From Pontibacter sp. FD36 (GTDB lineage: Bacteria > Bacteroidota > Bacteroidia > Cytophagales > Hymenobacteraceae), in the NCBI RefSeq assembly GCF_015686655.1, contig NZ_JADPMP010000006.1:124001-188000 (forward strand): 64,000 nucleotides of DNA. The letters are read 5' to 3'. Under the pieces are notes generated by a model. It saw only the letters and a list, made by a program, of their open reading frames with translations. It had not been told where the DNA came from and made no database searches. The translations under genes were made by a program, and so were the position numbers. Numbering within the stretch: position 1 is the first letter of the stretch; the number at the start of each line of letters is the position of its first letter. This document shows, piece by piece, positions 1 to 9,078 of this stretch.

Positions 1-2109
1 TCCGTACTTGGCATAGTTCACCAGCGCCTGGTTCAGGATCACACCTTTGTTCAGCTTCGCGTCATTGCGGGCTTTCAGCATTCCCTGTACCATGTCGTCC
101 AATGCTTTCTGGTCTGCTTTCGGATTTTGTAGCACGCTCTCAAACAGGGCCAGTGCCGGCTCAAAATTCTCGTCAAGGCCAGAGAGCGACACGTATACCT
201 GGTCGCCTGAGGCAGATACGTTGAAAGAAGTGCCCAGCTTGTAGAACTCCTTCTTCAGCTCTTCTGCTGTATACTTGTCGTTGCCCAGGAACTTGAGGTA
301 GTTCACAGCCATACCTAACTTCGGATCGTTGTCGCTGCCCATATCCAGGATGTAATACATCTGGAACAGACCGTTCTCGCTGTTCTTCGTGTACAGCAAC
401 GGAATGTCATTCTTCAATTTGGCCTCTTTAATGTCGGCTTTATAGTCAACGAATACAGGCGAAAGTTCAGAAGGGCCTTTGGCCATGAACTCACTGTAGT
501 AAGCTGACTGCGCCTCACGGTTCACAGGTACCGGTGTGATGCTTGGCTTTTCTACTTTAAGGCTAGCGGCGTTCTTGTCGGTGCGCTTGTATACCTGCAC
601 GTAGTTGTTGTTGAGGTATTTGTTGGCAACTGCCATCACATCTTGCTTTGTGATCTTTGCAAATTCCTCCGGGCGCTTCACATAGTCTGCCCACGGAATG
701 TCATAGATAAAGGCGGTCACGAAAGCATCGGCACGCTCTGAGTTGCGCTCGTAGGCACGCATTAGGCTGATCTTGTTGTCGTTGATGATAGCCGGGATCA
801 GGTCGTCGTCAAACTTGCCCTGCTTCACCAACTCTACCTGTGCCAGAAGCAAATCTTTAACCTGGTCCAATGTCTGGCCCTGACGTGGCGAACCACCCAG
901 GCGGAACACGGAGTAGTCTTTCATCTGGTTATCATAGCCATAAGCCTGCAACACTTTCTGCTGCTGGTTCAGGTTGAGGTCGATCAAGCCTGCCTGTCCG
1001 TTGTAGAGGATGGAGCTGATCATGCTCAGCACTTGCGCATCGCGTGAGCTCATACCCGGGAAGCGGTAAGCGATCGAAATGTTCTCTGCGCTCGGACCAG
1101 TCACTTCTTTGATGATTGGCTGTGCGATCGGCTTTTCCTGTGCTACCGTGAAGGTAGGAGCCGTGCTAGGCTTCAGTTTGCCGAAGTGCTCGTCGATCAT
1201 GCGGATCGTTTGGTCAAAATCAATGTCTCCGCTCAGCGCAATGGCCATGTTGTTCGGTACATAGTAGGCATCAAAGTACTTCTTGATTTCTGTGATCGAA
1301 GGGTTTTTCAAGTGCTCAATGGTGCCAATGGTGGTTTGCGTACCGTATTGGTGGGTCGGGAACATAGCTGCGTTCAGCGTTTCCATCACTTTCCAGCCGT
1401 CGTTGTCGAGGGTACGGTTCTTCTCTTCGTATACCGCCTCCAACTCCGTGTGGAACAGGCGCGGCACTAGCTCGCCGAAACGGTGTGCTTCCAAAGCCAC
1501 CCAGCGCTCCAACTGGTTGCTCGGAACGTCATTGGTATAAACTGTCTGCTCTACTGAGGTATAGGCGTTGGTTCCTTTGGCGCCAATTGCACCCAGGATC
1601 TTGTCATACTCGTTTGCCACGGCATAAGTAGCTGCCACGCCCGAGATGGAGTCGATCTGGTGGTAGATTTTTTTGCGTTGAGCAGGGTCGGTGGTATTGC
1701 GGTGTTGCTCATACAGCGCCTCAATTTTGTCCAGTTCTGCTTTTTCTTTCTGCCAATCCTGTGTGCCAAGCTGGCTGGTGCCTTTGAACACCATGTGCTC
1801 CAGGTAGTGGGCCAGGCCGGTCGCATCGGCTGGGTCGTTCTTGCTGCCGGCGCGTACCGCTATAAAAGTCTGCACACGCGGTGCATCTTCATAATCCGTC
1901 AGGTATACCTTCAGGCCATTACGCAAGGTATAGACGCGGGCGTTGAGCGGGTCGTTTGGAACGGTTTCGTAGGTATAATCTGTCAGCGCATCTTTGCTCG
2001 CAGCAGTAGCTGTGGTTTCGCCGGCTGACTGGGTTTGATACGTTTCGTTCTTACATTGCGTGAGCGAGAGCGCCGACGCAACCAGGAACAGCGATAATCC
2101 TTTTTTCAT
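1..2109 (-). CDS. M16 family zinc metallopeptidase lipoprotein (C-terminus off window)
   Basis: The first 703 codons of an insulinase/pitrilysin-family protease are visible; the gene continues past the left edge. The inverted zinc motif HYLEH lies at residues 101-105, and a downstream VYEEKNR near 227-232 supplies the third metal ligand spacing expected for M16. The N-terminus is a signal peptide ending LSLTQC at residue 19, a relaxed Bacteroidota-style lipobox, so the enzyme is probably anchored in the envelope facing the periplasm. Residues from about 280 onward match the second M16 repeat pattern that closes the peptide chamber. Family members degrade short peptides. The start is the only ATG placed before the signal peptide. 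A 134-bp gap separates it from dnaX and no terminator is visible there. Confidence 0.9.
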   Translation of the reverse strand, partial: MKKGLSLFLVASALSLTQCKNETYQTQSAGETTATAASKDALTDYTYETVPNDPLNARVYTLRNGLKVYLTDYEDAPRVQTFIAVRAGSKNDPADATGLAHYLEHMVFKGTSQLGTQDWQKEKAELDKIEALYEQHRNTTDPAQRKKIYHQIDSISGVAATYAVANEYDKILGAIGAKGTNAYTSVEQTVYTNDVPSNQLERWVALEAHRFGELVPRLFHTELEAVYEEKNRTLDNDGWKVMETLNAAMFPTHQYGTQTTIGTIEHLKNPSITEIKKYFDAYYVPNNMAIALSGDIDFDQTIRMIDEHFGKLKPSTAPTFTVAQEKPIAQPIIKEVTGPSAENISIAYRFPGMSSRDAQVLSMISSILYNGQAGLIDLNLNQQQKVLQAYGYDNQMKDYSVFRLGGSPRQGQTLDQVKDLLLAQVELVKQGKFDDDLIPAIINDNKISLMRAYERNSERADAFVTAFIYDIPWADYVKRPEEFAKITKQDVMAVANKYLNNNYVQVYKRTDKNAASLKVEKPSITPVPVNREAQSAYYSEFMAKGPSELSPVFVDYKADIKEAKLKNDIPLLYTKNSENGLFQMYYILDMGSDNDPKLGMAVNYLKFLGNDKYTAEELKKEFYKLGTSFNVSASGDQVYVSLSGLDENFEPALALFESVLQNPKADQKALDDMVQGMLKARNDAKLNKGVILNQALVNYAKYG

Positions 2110-2243
2110 GGGTTTTCAGTTAGGATACAGTTATAGGGTACAGTAACACAAAAAAGGCTAAGTCACGAAGTTTCCAAGAAGAAAACCTCATGACCCACCT
2201 TGTGTTTTAATTAGAACTTTACAAATATAAAATTTTTCCTGAA

Positions 2244-4145
2244 TTAGAAGTCAGTATCAAGACCGAAGCGCTGCTTCAAATCGACGAGCACCGGATATTT
2301 CTCGGCCAGGTAGTTGAATTTGTCCTGTGAAGTGTAAAGTTTTCTTTCGTCCTGTACCTCCATTACTTCAGCTCTCAGTTTTATACTGCGGTTACCGGTC
2401 TGTGCTTTCAGTTCACGCAGTATTTCCGGGCGCAGGCTGGTGAACTGGTCCATCATCACATGGTTCTCTAGGTGCAGGACGATCTCGTTGTCTTCCCCGA
2501 TGTGAAACTGGCGGTTAAGCAAGGTATACTCCATCATGTTTTCTGCCTTCTTGCGGCGGAGGATGGCATGCCATACCGTGTTCAACCGGGCTTGATCAAG
2601 TGGTGTGGCGACCCCGTAGCCTACTTCTTCCTCTTCTTCAGCCACAGCTACATCGGCCACTGCTGCAGGTGGATTCTGCAGGTCCTTCAGGCTGGGCAGT
2701 TTGCCCAGCTTCTTTTGAGGTGGTACAGGTATAGACGGACGCTTTGCGACTGGCTCCGGAGCTGCCTGTGCTTGAGGTGGTGTCAGGTGGGCGTCTGGTG
2801 TGACCTGCTGCGGCTTAGGTGGCTGCTGCAAATCCTGCGAAGGCACGTGGCCCTGCTGGTGCGGCTGCTGCAAGCCAACGGAAGGTATACCGCCACTGCC
2901 TTGCATGGCTGCCGATGGCACCGTGCCGGCACTTGGCTGCTGCATTGCTGCCGAAGGTATAGCCGGGGCACCTGCTGGCTTGGTAGCGGCTGGTGCCGGG
3001 GCTGCTACCTTAGCTTTTTTTAATTCAGCTCCTTCCTGCGCAAAACTAAAGGCCGCGTTGAGGTGTGCCATCTTCATCAGGCACAGCTCCACGTGCAGGC
3101 GCTGGTTCTTGCTACTCTTGTAATTGGTGTCGCAAGTGCTCACCAGGTTCAGCCCTGAAAGCAAAAACGACACGGATGACTTCTGCGATTGCTCAGCATA
3201 TTTCGCTTTGATATTATCCGACACCTCCAGCAATTGTACCGTCTGCGGGTCTTTGCATACCAGCAGGCTGCGGAAATGCTCGCCTATACCGATCAGGAAA
3301 TTGTGCGAATCGAAACCGTTCTTCAGAATCTCGTCAAACAGCAACAGCGAACCCGACAGGTTCTGCTCCAGCAGGTGGTCCGTGAGTCGGAAGTAGTAGT
3401 CGTAATCCAGGATGTGCAGGTTCTCGACCGTGGCCTTGTAAGTCACGTTACTGCCCGAGAATGTTACCATCTGGTCGAAGATCGACAAAGCATCGCGCAG
3501 GGCGCCGTCGGCTTTCTGCGAGATCAGGTGCAATGCATCGGGTTCTGCCTGTATACTTTCCTTTTGAGCGATATTACCCAGGTGGCGCACCATGTCCTCA
3601 ATCCGGATTCTGTTGAAGTCGAAGATTTGGCAGCGCGACAGGATGGTCGGGATGATCTTATGGCGTTCCGTGGTAGCCAGTATGAAAATGGCATAGGCAG
3701 GCGGCTCCTCCAGCGTCTTCAAAAAAGCATTGAAGGCCTGGTTTGAGAGCATGTGCACCTCATCTATGATGTAGATTTTGTACTTGCCGGTTTGAGGAGC
3801 GTAGCGCACCTGCTCCACCAGATTTCGGATGTCCTCCACAGAGTTGTTAGAAGCAGCATCAAGCTCGTGTATGTTGAACGAACTGTTGCTGTTAAAGCTG
3901 CGGCACGATTCGCACTCGTTGCAGGCTTCCACCTCCGGGGTGATGTTCTGGCAGTTAATGGTCTTTGCCAGGATACGGGCACAGGTTGTTTTACCCACAC
4001 CACGCGGCCCACAGAACAAAAATGCCTGCGCCAGATGATGGCTGCTGATCGCATTCTTGAGTGTGTTGGTGATATGGTGCTGCCCTACCACGCTATCGAA
4101 CGTGGACGGACGGTATTTACGCGCTGATACTACAAAATTTTCCAT
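2244..4145 (-). CDS. dnaX: DNA polymerase III subunit gamma/tau
   Basis: Clamp-loader ATPase that loads the beta sliding clamp and tethers the polymerase. From the ATG at 4145 the protein is 633 residues. Seen: ENFVVSARKYRP start typical of the family, Walker A GPRGVGKTT at 46-54, a cysteine cluster at about 65-81 (C-x2-C-x2-C) for the structural zinc, Walker B with DEVH at 128-131, and the LSRCQ sensor motif. A Pro/Ala/Gln-rich linker (about 378-500) separates the ATPase core from the tau-specific C-terminal domain. An in-frame start six codons earlier exists, but the ENF start matches the family better. An A7 run at the beginning of the linker may yield a short gamma form; see the separate entry. 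Confidence 0.95.
   Translation of the reverse strand: MENFVVSARKYRPSTFDSVVGQHHITNTLKNAISSHHLAQAFLFCGPRGVGKTTCARILAKTINCQNITPEVEACNECESCRSFNSNSSFNIHELDAASNNSVEDIRNLVEQVRYAPQTGKYKIYIIDEVHMLSNQAFNAFLKTLEEPPAYAIFILATTERHKIIPTILSRCQIFDFNRIRIEDMVRHLGNIAQKESIQAEPDALHLISQKADGALRDALSIFDQMVTFSGSNVTYKATVENLHILDYDYYFRLTDHLLEQNLSGSLLLFDEILKNGFDSHNFLIGIGEHFRSLLVCKDPQTVQLLEVSDNIKAKYAEQSQKSSVSFLLSGLNLVSTCDTNYKSSKNQRLHVELCLMKMAHLNAAFSFAQEGAELKKAKVAAPAPAATKPAGAPAIPSAAMQQPSAGTVPSAAMQGSGGIPSVGLQQPHQQGHVPSQDLQQPPKPQQVTPDAHLTPPQAQAAPEPVAKRPSIPVPPQKKLGKLPSLKDLQNPPAAVADVAVAEEEEEVGYGVATPLDQARLNTVWHAILRRKKAENMMEYTLLNRQFHIGEDNEIVLHLENHVMMDQFTSLRPEILRELKAQTGNRSIKLRAEVMEVQDERKLYTSQDKFNYLAEKYPVLVDLKQRFGLDTDF
2982..3021 (-). 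other. Candidate -1 frameshift or slippage site in dnaX
   Basis: On the coding strand an uninterrupted run of seven A (3021 to 3015) covers codons L375-K376-K377 in the arrangement A AAA AAA. In the -1 frame the next codons are AGC then TAA, so slippage gives a 378-residue gamma-like protein ending right after the ATPase core. Five bases beyond the run a hairpin can form: GGTAGC (3009-3004) with GCTACC (2987-2982), loop 16 nt. E. coli dnaX makes gamma by -1 frameshifting at A AAA AAG with a downstream stem-loop, and Thermus dnaX uses slippage on an A-run. The position and immediate stop here parallel those cases; function is inferred. Confidence 0.6.
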
Positions 4146-4569
4146 TACTACAAAGATAATCAATCTGAAGCTCAGATGGGAGAGCTTTTTATCCAGTAGT
4201 TTTCCAAGGATTTATCCACATAAGAGAATATGTCAAGTGTAACTATCTCTGCACCTGTAACACCCGGTTATAGCTGTTAATTGTTTTTAGTATATATAAA
4301 ATTGAATATTACTTAGCAAGGCATCTCTTCTTTAAAAAAAGCTTTATAGCACCAATAACACAAAGTATAATATTTTTAATACAATTTTTGTATGAAATAT
4401 TGCTAGTTACTAAAGGCCTGTTTTATTCCTGTTTTGATGTGTATAAACATCTTATTTTTAAATACTTAATAATCTTAAATATGAATTATTAAAATTTTTA
4501 TTATTTATGTTTAAACATCTGTTTTGTATTCAAATATATTAATTTTATTATAAACTTAAAGAACAACTT
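4146..4569. promoter_or_regulatory. AT-rich intergenic region with paired repeats upstream of the M36 protease
   Basis: 424 bp without a gene between divergently transcribed dnaX and the M36 protease. It is strongly AT-rich from about 4260. A direct repeat GTnTAAACATCT occurs at 4441-4452 and 4509-4520. Each copy is embedded in a dyad: GATGT/ACATC at 4436-4451 with a 6-nt centre, and the perfect palindrome ATGTTTAAACAT at 4507-4518. These may be regulator sites for the downstream protease; no regulator can be assigned. I see no clear -33/-7 promoter. Confidence 0.3.
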
Positions 4570-7500
4570 ATGAAAAAAGCTTTACTGCAAAGTACTCGAA
4601 TGGTCCTTGTTTTGGTCCTGCTACTGAGTACAACGCTGTCCTACGGACAAGGACAGGGCAAAGGAAAACCAGAAAAGAAACCGCTGCCAGCTGCTGCGGT
4701 AGAGCACATGAAAAAGAACAAGCAAAAGCTTGAACTGGAAGACGCCGACATTGCCGAACTGGAGGTAAGCAGTGTGTCCGACAGTAAAAAGAAAGGCTTG
4801 AAACACTACTATGTAAAACAGCTGCACCAGGGTATAGAAATATCCGGAGCAGTTTCTACCATCAGTCTTGATCAAAACGAAAATGTGGTAGCAGTCGGCA
4901 AAGGCTTTAAAAAGGGATTGGCTAAACAAGCTATGCAAGCCAAAACGATGCAATCGCCTATGAGTGCAGAGCAAGCGGTGGCTGCTGCAGCTGGCTACCT
5001 GAAAACTCCGCTCAGAGGTTCGTTAACTGTAATCGAAAGAGGGGAGGGGGCTAACAAAGAAGTTCTGTTTTCAAATGGTGGAATTTCATTAGAGTCTATA
5101 CCTGCCAAGCTAGTGTACCAACCAATGGAAGATGGCAGCCTGCGACTAGCCTGGGAAGTGTCTATCTATGAACTGGATGCTCAAAACTGGTGGAACATCA
5201 GAATGGATGCCAACACAGGTGAAGTCCTAGATAAAGACAACATGGTGGTGCACTGCCAGTTCGAAAACGATGGCCCAGGCGGCACGTTCATGCACGATAA
5301 TCATAGCCACTCCCTGATGTCACCTTATGTTGCCGCTCCGGCAGCAAAAGCAGCCAGCGGCTACAATGTGTTCCCAATGCCAATTGAGAGCCCTTCTCAT
5401 GGCCCGCGCGAATTTGTGAGCATATCAGTGGCTGATCAGCTGGCTTCTCCACAAGGCTGGCACACCGAAACCAGAACACGTGGTAACAACGTGTACGCCT
5501 ACGAAGACCCGAACAACAATAACAGCTGGCAGAACAACTACAGCCCGGATGGTGGCCCTGAGCTGAACTTCGATTTTCCGATCGATTTTAACCAACAGCC
5601 GGTTACTTACCGCGACGCTGCCATCACCAACCTGTTTTACTGGAACAACATTATCCACGATGTTTGGTACCAGTACGGCTTTGATGAGGAGAGCGGCAAC
5701 TTCCAGCTGAACAACTACGACAGAGGCGGTTCGCAGGGAGACCCTGTACTGGCTGAGGCGCAGGACAACAGAAACGGTACGTCGCGCAACAACGCCAACT
5801 TCGCCAAGAATGTTGATGGTTTCGCGCCACGCATGCAGATGTACCTGTGGAGCAGCCCACCGGATGCAGACATGTTCAAGGTAACATCTCCGGGCACCAT
5901 AGCAGGTGCATATCCTGCTATTCAGGCTGCCTTTGGACCAAGACTGACAGCTACTCCCGTTACAGGTAGACTGGTGTTGGCAAATGGCATTGGCGGTACA
6001 TCTACTACACCGGCCGAGGGTTGCGGCGCTTATACCAACGCTGCGGAAGTTGCCGGTAACATAGCCGTGGTATACAGAGGTAATTGCGACTTCAGCTTGA
6101 AGGTATACAATGCCCAGGCTGCCGGTGCCATTGCCGTGGTGGTGATCAACAATGCCCCAGGTGCTCCTATCTCTATGGGGGCTGGTGCCAGTACGCCAAG
6201 CCCGATTGTTATCCCATCACTGATGATAAGCGATGTGGCCGGTGCAGGTATAAGAGCCCAGCTGGATGCAGGTCAGGAAGTGACTGTGGCGCTTAAAGAC
6301 GAAGGTCGTCCTGAGTTGGACGGTGACTTTGACAACGGCATCATCGTGCACGAGTATGGCCACGGTATCTCTAACAGATTAACTGGCGGACGCATGTTGG
6401 CAAACTGTCTGAACAATGCCGAGCAAATGGGAGAGGGCTGGAGCGACTGGTTTGGCCTGATGATGACGATGAGAACTGGCGATACAGGTGCAAAGAAGCG
6501 TGGCATTGGCACGTACGCGCAAGGACAGGCAACTGACGGAAACGGTATACGACCTGCACCATATTCCACAGATTTCGGCATCAACCCGCATACCTATGAG
6601 TCTACCAACAATGCGGCCATCAGCCAGCCACACGGTATAGGCTTTGTGTGGTCAACAATGCTCTGGGACATGACTTGGGCGCTGATCGACAAGTATGGCT
6701 TTGACGAGGACATCTACCATGGTACAGGAGGTAACAACATGGCGATGCAACTAGTGATCGATGGTCTGAAAATGCAGCCTTGCCGTCCTGGCTTCGTAGA
6801 TGGTCGCGATGCGATTCTGTTGGCTGACCAGTTAAACAATAGTGGTGCCAATCAGGAACTGATCTGGAGAGCTTTTGCTAAGAGAGGTTTGGGTTACAGT
6901 GCAAGCCAGGGCTTAAACACAAACAGATTTGACCAAGTGGAAGCCTTTGACCTGCCTCCGGTATACGCATGTGATGCACCGACTATCACAGTGCAGAAGT
7001 CTAGCAATGTATACACAGGTGGCGATGCAAACACTATCTTCCTGGGTTATGGTGCACAGAGTGTGATGCTGCAGGCAAACGGTGATCCTTCGTTCAGCTA
7101 TACCTGGAGCCCTGCTGACGGTCTTAGCGATCCGAACATTGCAAACCCTGTATTCACTCCAACAGAGGCAGGTACTTATACCTTCACGGTTACTGCTGTA
7201 AACGATAACGGATGTACACGCACAGCCTCAGTTACCATCAACGTAATTGAAGTACGCGAAACGCCTGGCAACAGTAGAAATACGAAGGTAATCATTTGTC
7301 ATAACGGTAAAGCCACTGTGGTGGCACATGCTGCTGTAGCAGCTCACCTGCAGCACGGTGACAACCTGGGAGATTGCGGTATGGCTGTTACAAGTACTGC
7401 TGCCATCACAGGTGAAACAGTTAGCGCAGAAAGAATGTCCCTGCGTGCTGTACCTAACCCGTTCGGTGCCAAAACTGACATCGGCTTCACGCTGACGCAA

Positions 7501-7692
7501 GACGGCAGCTATAAGCTGGAAGTATTGGATATGCGAGGTGCTGTAGTAGCAGTACTGGCACAGAGCACTGGCAGAGCGGGTGAGCATAAGACTTTCCAGT
7601 TCGAGAAAGGCAAGCTGGCTGGCGGCATGTACATCGCCAGACTTGTGACAGATGAAGGAGTATCCTTTATTAGAATTGTGATGCAAAAATAA
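4570..7692 (+). CDS. Secreted M36 (fungalysin-like) metalloprotease with PA, PKD-like and T9SS sorting domains
   Basis: A 1040-residue exported zinc protease. In order: signal peptide (about 1-26), an FTP-type propeptide (about 50-210), the catalytic region with a protease-associated insert (about 470-570), zinc motif HEYGH at 594-598 with the third ligand Glu at about 622 in GEGWSDW, a PKD/Ig-like domain around 805-900, a short Cys-His motif region (ICHNGKA ... HLQHGD, about 905-935) seen in other Bacteroidota secreted proteins, and a C-terminal T9SS type A domain ending in ARLVTDEGVSFIRIVMQK. The CTD predicts export through the type IX system and anchoring or release at the surface. It stands alone, with a terminator straight after the stop. 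Likely role is extracellular protein digestion. Confidence 0.93.
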   Translation: MKKALLQSTRMVLVLVLLLSTTLSYGQGQGKGKPEKKPLPAAAVEHMKKNKQKLELEDADIAELEVSSVSDSKKKGLKHYYVKQLHQGIEISGAVSTISLDQNENVVAVGKGFKKGLAKQAMQAKTMQSPMSAEQAVAAAAGYLKTPLRGSLTVIERGEGANKEVLFSNGGISLESIPAKLVYQPMEDGSLRLAWEVSIYELDAQNWWNIRMDANTGEVLDKDNMVVHCQFENDGPGGTFMHDNHSHSLMSPYVAAPAAKAASGYNVFPMPIESPSHGPREFVSISVADQLASPQGWHTETRTRGNNVYAYEDPNNNNSWQNNYSPDGGPELNFDFPIDFNQQPVTYRDAAITNLFYWNNIIHDVWYQYGFDEESGNFQLNNYDRGGSQGDPVLAEAQDNRNGTSRNNANFAKNVDGFAPRMQMYLWSSPPDADMFKVTSPGTIAGAYPAIQAAFGPRLTATPVTGRLVLANGIGGTSTTPAEGCGAYTNAAEVAGNIAVVYRGNCDFSLKVYNAQAAGAIAVVVINNAPGAPISMGAGASTPSPIVIPSLMISDVAGAGIRAQLDAGQEVTVALKDEGRPELDGDFDNGIIVHEYGHGISNRLTGGRMLANCLNNAEQMGEGWSDWFGLMMTMRTGDTGAKKRGIGTYAQGQATDGNGIRPAPYSTDFGINPHTYESTNNAAISQPHGIGFVWSTMLWDMTWALIDKYGFDEDIYHGTGGNNMAMQLVIDGLKMQPCRPGFVDGRDAILLADQLNNSGANQELIWRAFAKRGLGYSASQGLNTNRFDQVEAFDLPPVYACDAPTITVQKSSNVYTGGDANTIFLGYGAQSVMLQANGDPSFSYTWSPADGLSDPNIANPVFTPTEAGTYTFTVTAVNDNGCTRTASVTINVIEVRETPGNSRNTKVIICHNGKATVVAHAAVAAHLQHGDNLGDCGMAVTSTAAITGETVSAERMSLRAVPNPFGAKTDIGFTLTQDGSYKLEVLDMRGAVVAVLAQSTGRAGEHKTFQFEKGKLAGGMYIARLVTDEGVSFIRIVMQK

Positions 7693-7720
7693 TGCGTGCT
7701 TAACTATCCTAACGAGGCGG

Positions 7721-7754
7721 GGCCGGTGATTCATTTCGCCGGCCTTTGCTTTTT
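7721..7754 (+). terminator. Rho-independent terminator of the M36 protease gene
   Basis: GGCCGGTGA (7721-7729) pairs with TCGCCGGCC (7736-7744) with one G-U pair and a 6-nt loop, followed by TTTGCTTTTT. It lies 29 bp past the protease stop codon. Confidence 0.85.
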
Positions 7755-7871
7755 AGGTATAGATTGTAAGGGGCTCAACAGTAGCACCTCCTCCAGCGAC
7801 TCAAACCGCCCTTTGATCTTAGTAGGGATTTATTAAATCAGATTTTGACTTGCTATACCTGATCCCTATAC

Positions 7872-8993
7872 CTACCGCACTGCTTCGTAACCGCCAGGTA
7901 TACCTTTCTTGGATAGCACCATTTGCCACAACTGGTTGTTGCGTGCACGAAAAGAGCCCGCGCTGGAGAGCAGGTAGTAAGTCCACATGCGGTAGAACCG
8001 TTCGCCGTACTCTCCCTGCAACTCTGGCCAGTGCCGGTTGAAGTTGTGGTGCCAGGCCATGAGGGTTCGGTCATAGTCAGGGCCGAAGTTGTGTAGGTCT
8101 TCCACCACAAAGATGTGTTCCATAGCGCCAGTGAGTTGCCGCAGCGAAGGGATCAGGCAATTCGGGAAAATATAACGGTCGATGAAGGGGTCAGGTGCTG
8201 TTTTAGAGAAATTGACGCCGATGGTGTGCAGCAGAAAAAGTCCGTCATCCTTCAGGCAACGGGCTGCTGTTTGCATATAGGTACGGTGGTTACGGAGGCC
8301 CACATGCTCAGCCATACCTATGGATACCACATGGTCAAACTGCTCCCGCACATCGCGGTAGTCCTGTAGCCGGATCTCGATGGGCAGTCCTTTGCAAAGT
8401 TCCCGTGCCAGCGCAGCTTGCTCCCGCGACACGGTAACGCCCACTACTTCCACACCATAGCGTTCAGCCGCATACCTGGCGAAACTTCCCCAGCCACAGC
8501 CAATGTCAAGCACCCGCTGTCCGGGCTGCAGCCGTAGCTTACGACAGACGAGGTCGAGTTTATGTTCCTGGGCCTGGTCCAGATTGTCAGCCTCTCTCCA
8601 GTAAGCACAGCTGTAAACCAGACGCTTGTCAAGCATGCGTTGGTACAGACCGTTGCCGATGTCGTAGTGGCGTTGGGCATTGCGTGCCGCTCTTCCTCTG
8701 GCCTGCAGGTTCATAGCCTTTGCCAGCAGCACTTCCAGCACAGTTCGCCATCCAAAGCGAGCTCTTTTGTAGAGGTCGGCCCGCATGATTTTGTTCACAA
8801 ATTCGTCTATCCGGGCGCAGTCCCACCAGCCGTCCATATAGGCCTCACCCAGGCCCAGGGAGCCCTGGCTAAGCACCCGTTTGTAGAAGCGATCATCATG
8901 CACCTGGAGGTCCCAGGGATCAGGACCATTGACCTTGATATTGGCTGTAGCCAGCATGGCAGTCACCTGCTGCTGTAAAGAGGAGCTTTTCAT
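7872..8993 (-). CDS. cfa: Cyclopropane-fatty-acyl-phospholipid synthase
   Basis: Transfers a methylene group from S-adenosylmethionine to cis double bonds of membrane phospholipid acyl chains, on the inner face of the inner membrane. The 373-residue length is close to the 382 of E. coli Cfa. Seen: N-terminal region with YMDGWWDC at about 52-59, RHYDIGNGLYQRML substrate-side motif near 108-121, SAM-binding VLDIGCGWG at 161-169, and the SIGMAEHVG segment typical of the family. Single-gene unit on the minus strand between the M36 protease and the NtrB/NtrC-like pair. An alternative is a related mycolic/cyclopropane methyltransferase, less likely in this phylum. Confidence 0.92.
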   Translation of the reverse strand: MKSSSLQQQVTAMLATANIKVNGPDPWDLQVHDDRFYKRVLSQGSLGLGEAYMDGWWDCARIDEFVNKIMRADLYKRARFGWRTVLEVLLAKAMNLQARGRAARNAQRHYDIGNGLYQRMLDKRLVYSCAYWREADNLDQAQEHKLDLVCRKLRLQPGQRVLDIGCGWGSFARYAAERYGVEVVGVTVSREQAALARELCKGLPIEIRLQDYRDVREQFDHVVSIGMAEHVGLRNHRTYMQTAARCLKDDGLFLLHTIGVNFSKTAPDPFIDRYIFPNCLIPSLRQLTGAMEHIFVVEDLHNFGPDYDRTLMAWHHNFNRHWPELQGEYGERFYRMWTYYLLSSAGSFRARNNQLWQMVLSKKGIPGGYEAVR

Positions 8994-9078
8994 AAGGCAG
9001 GAGTATTTGGAGTGCTGTATATACTCGTTTGCCTATGAACGAAAGAGAAAGTAAATGGTTAATAATGAGTGTGCTGTG

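Noticed and set aside
2472..4127. Long plus-strand frames opposite dnaX
   Set aside because: Antisense to a well-supported gene, low-complexity translations, and no recognisable domains.
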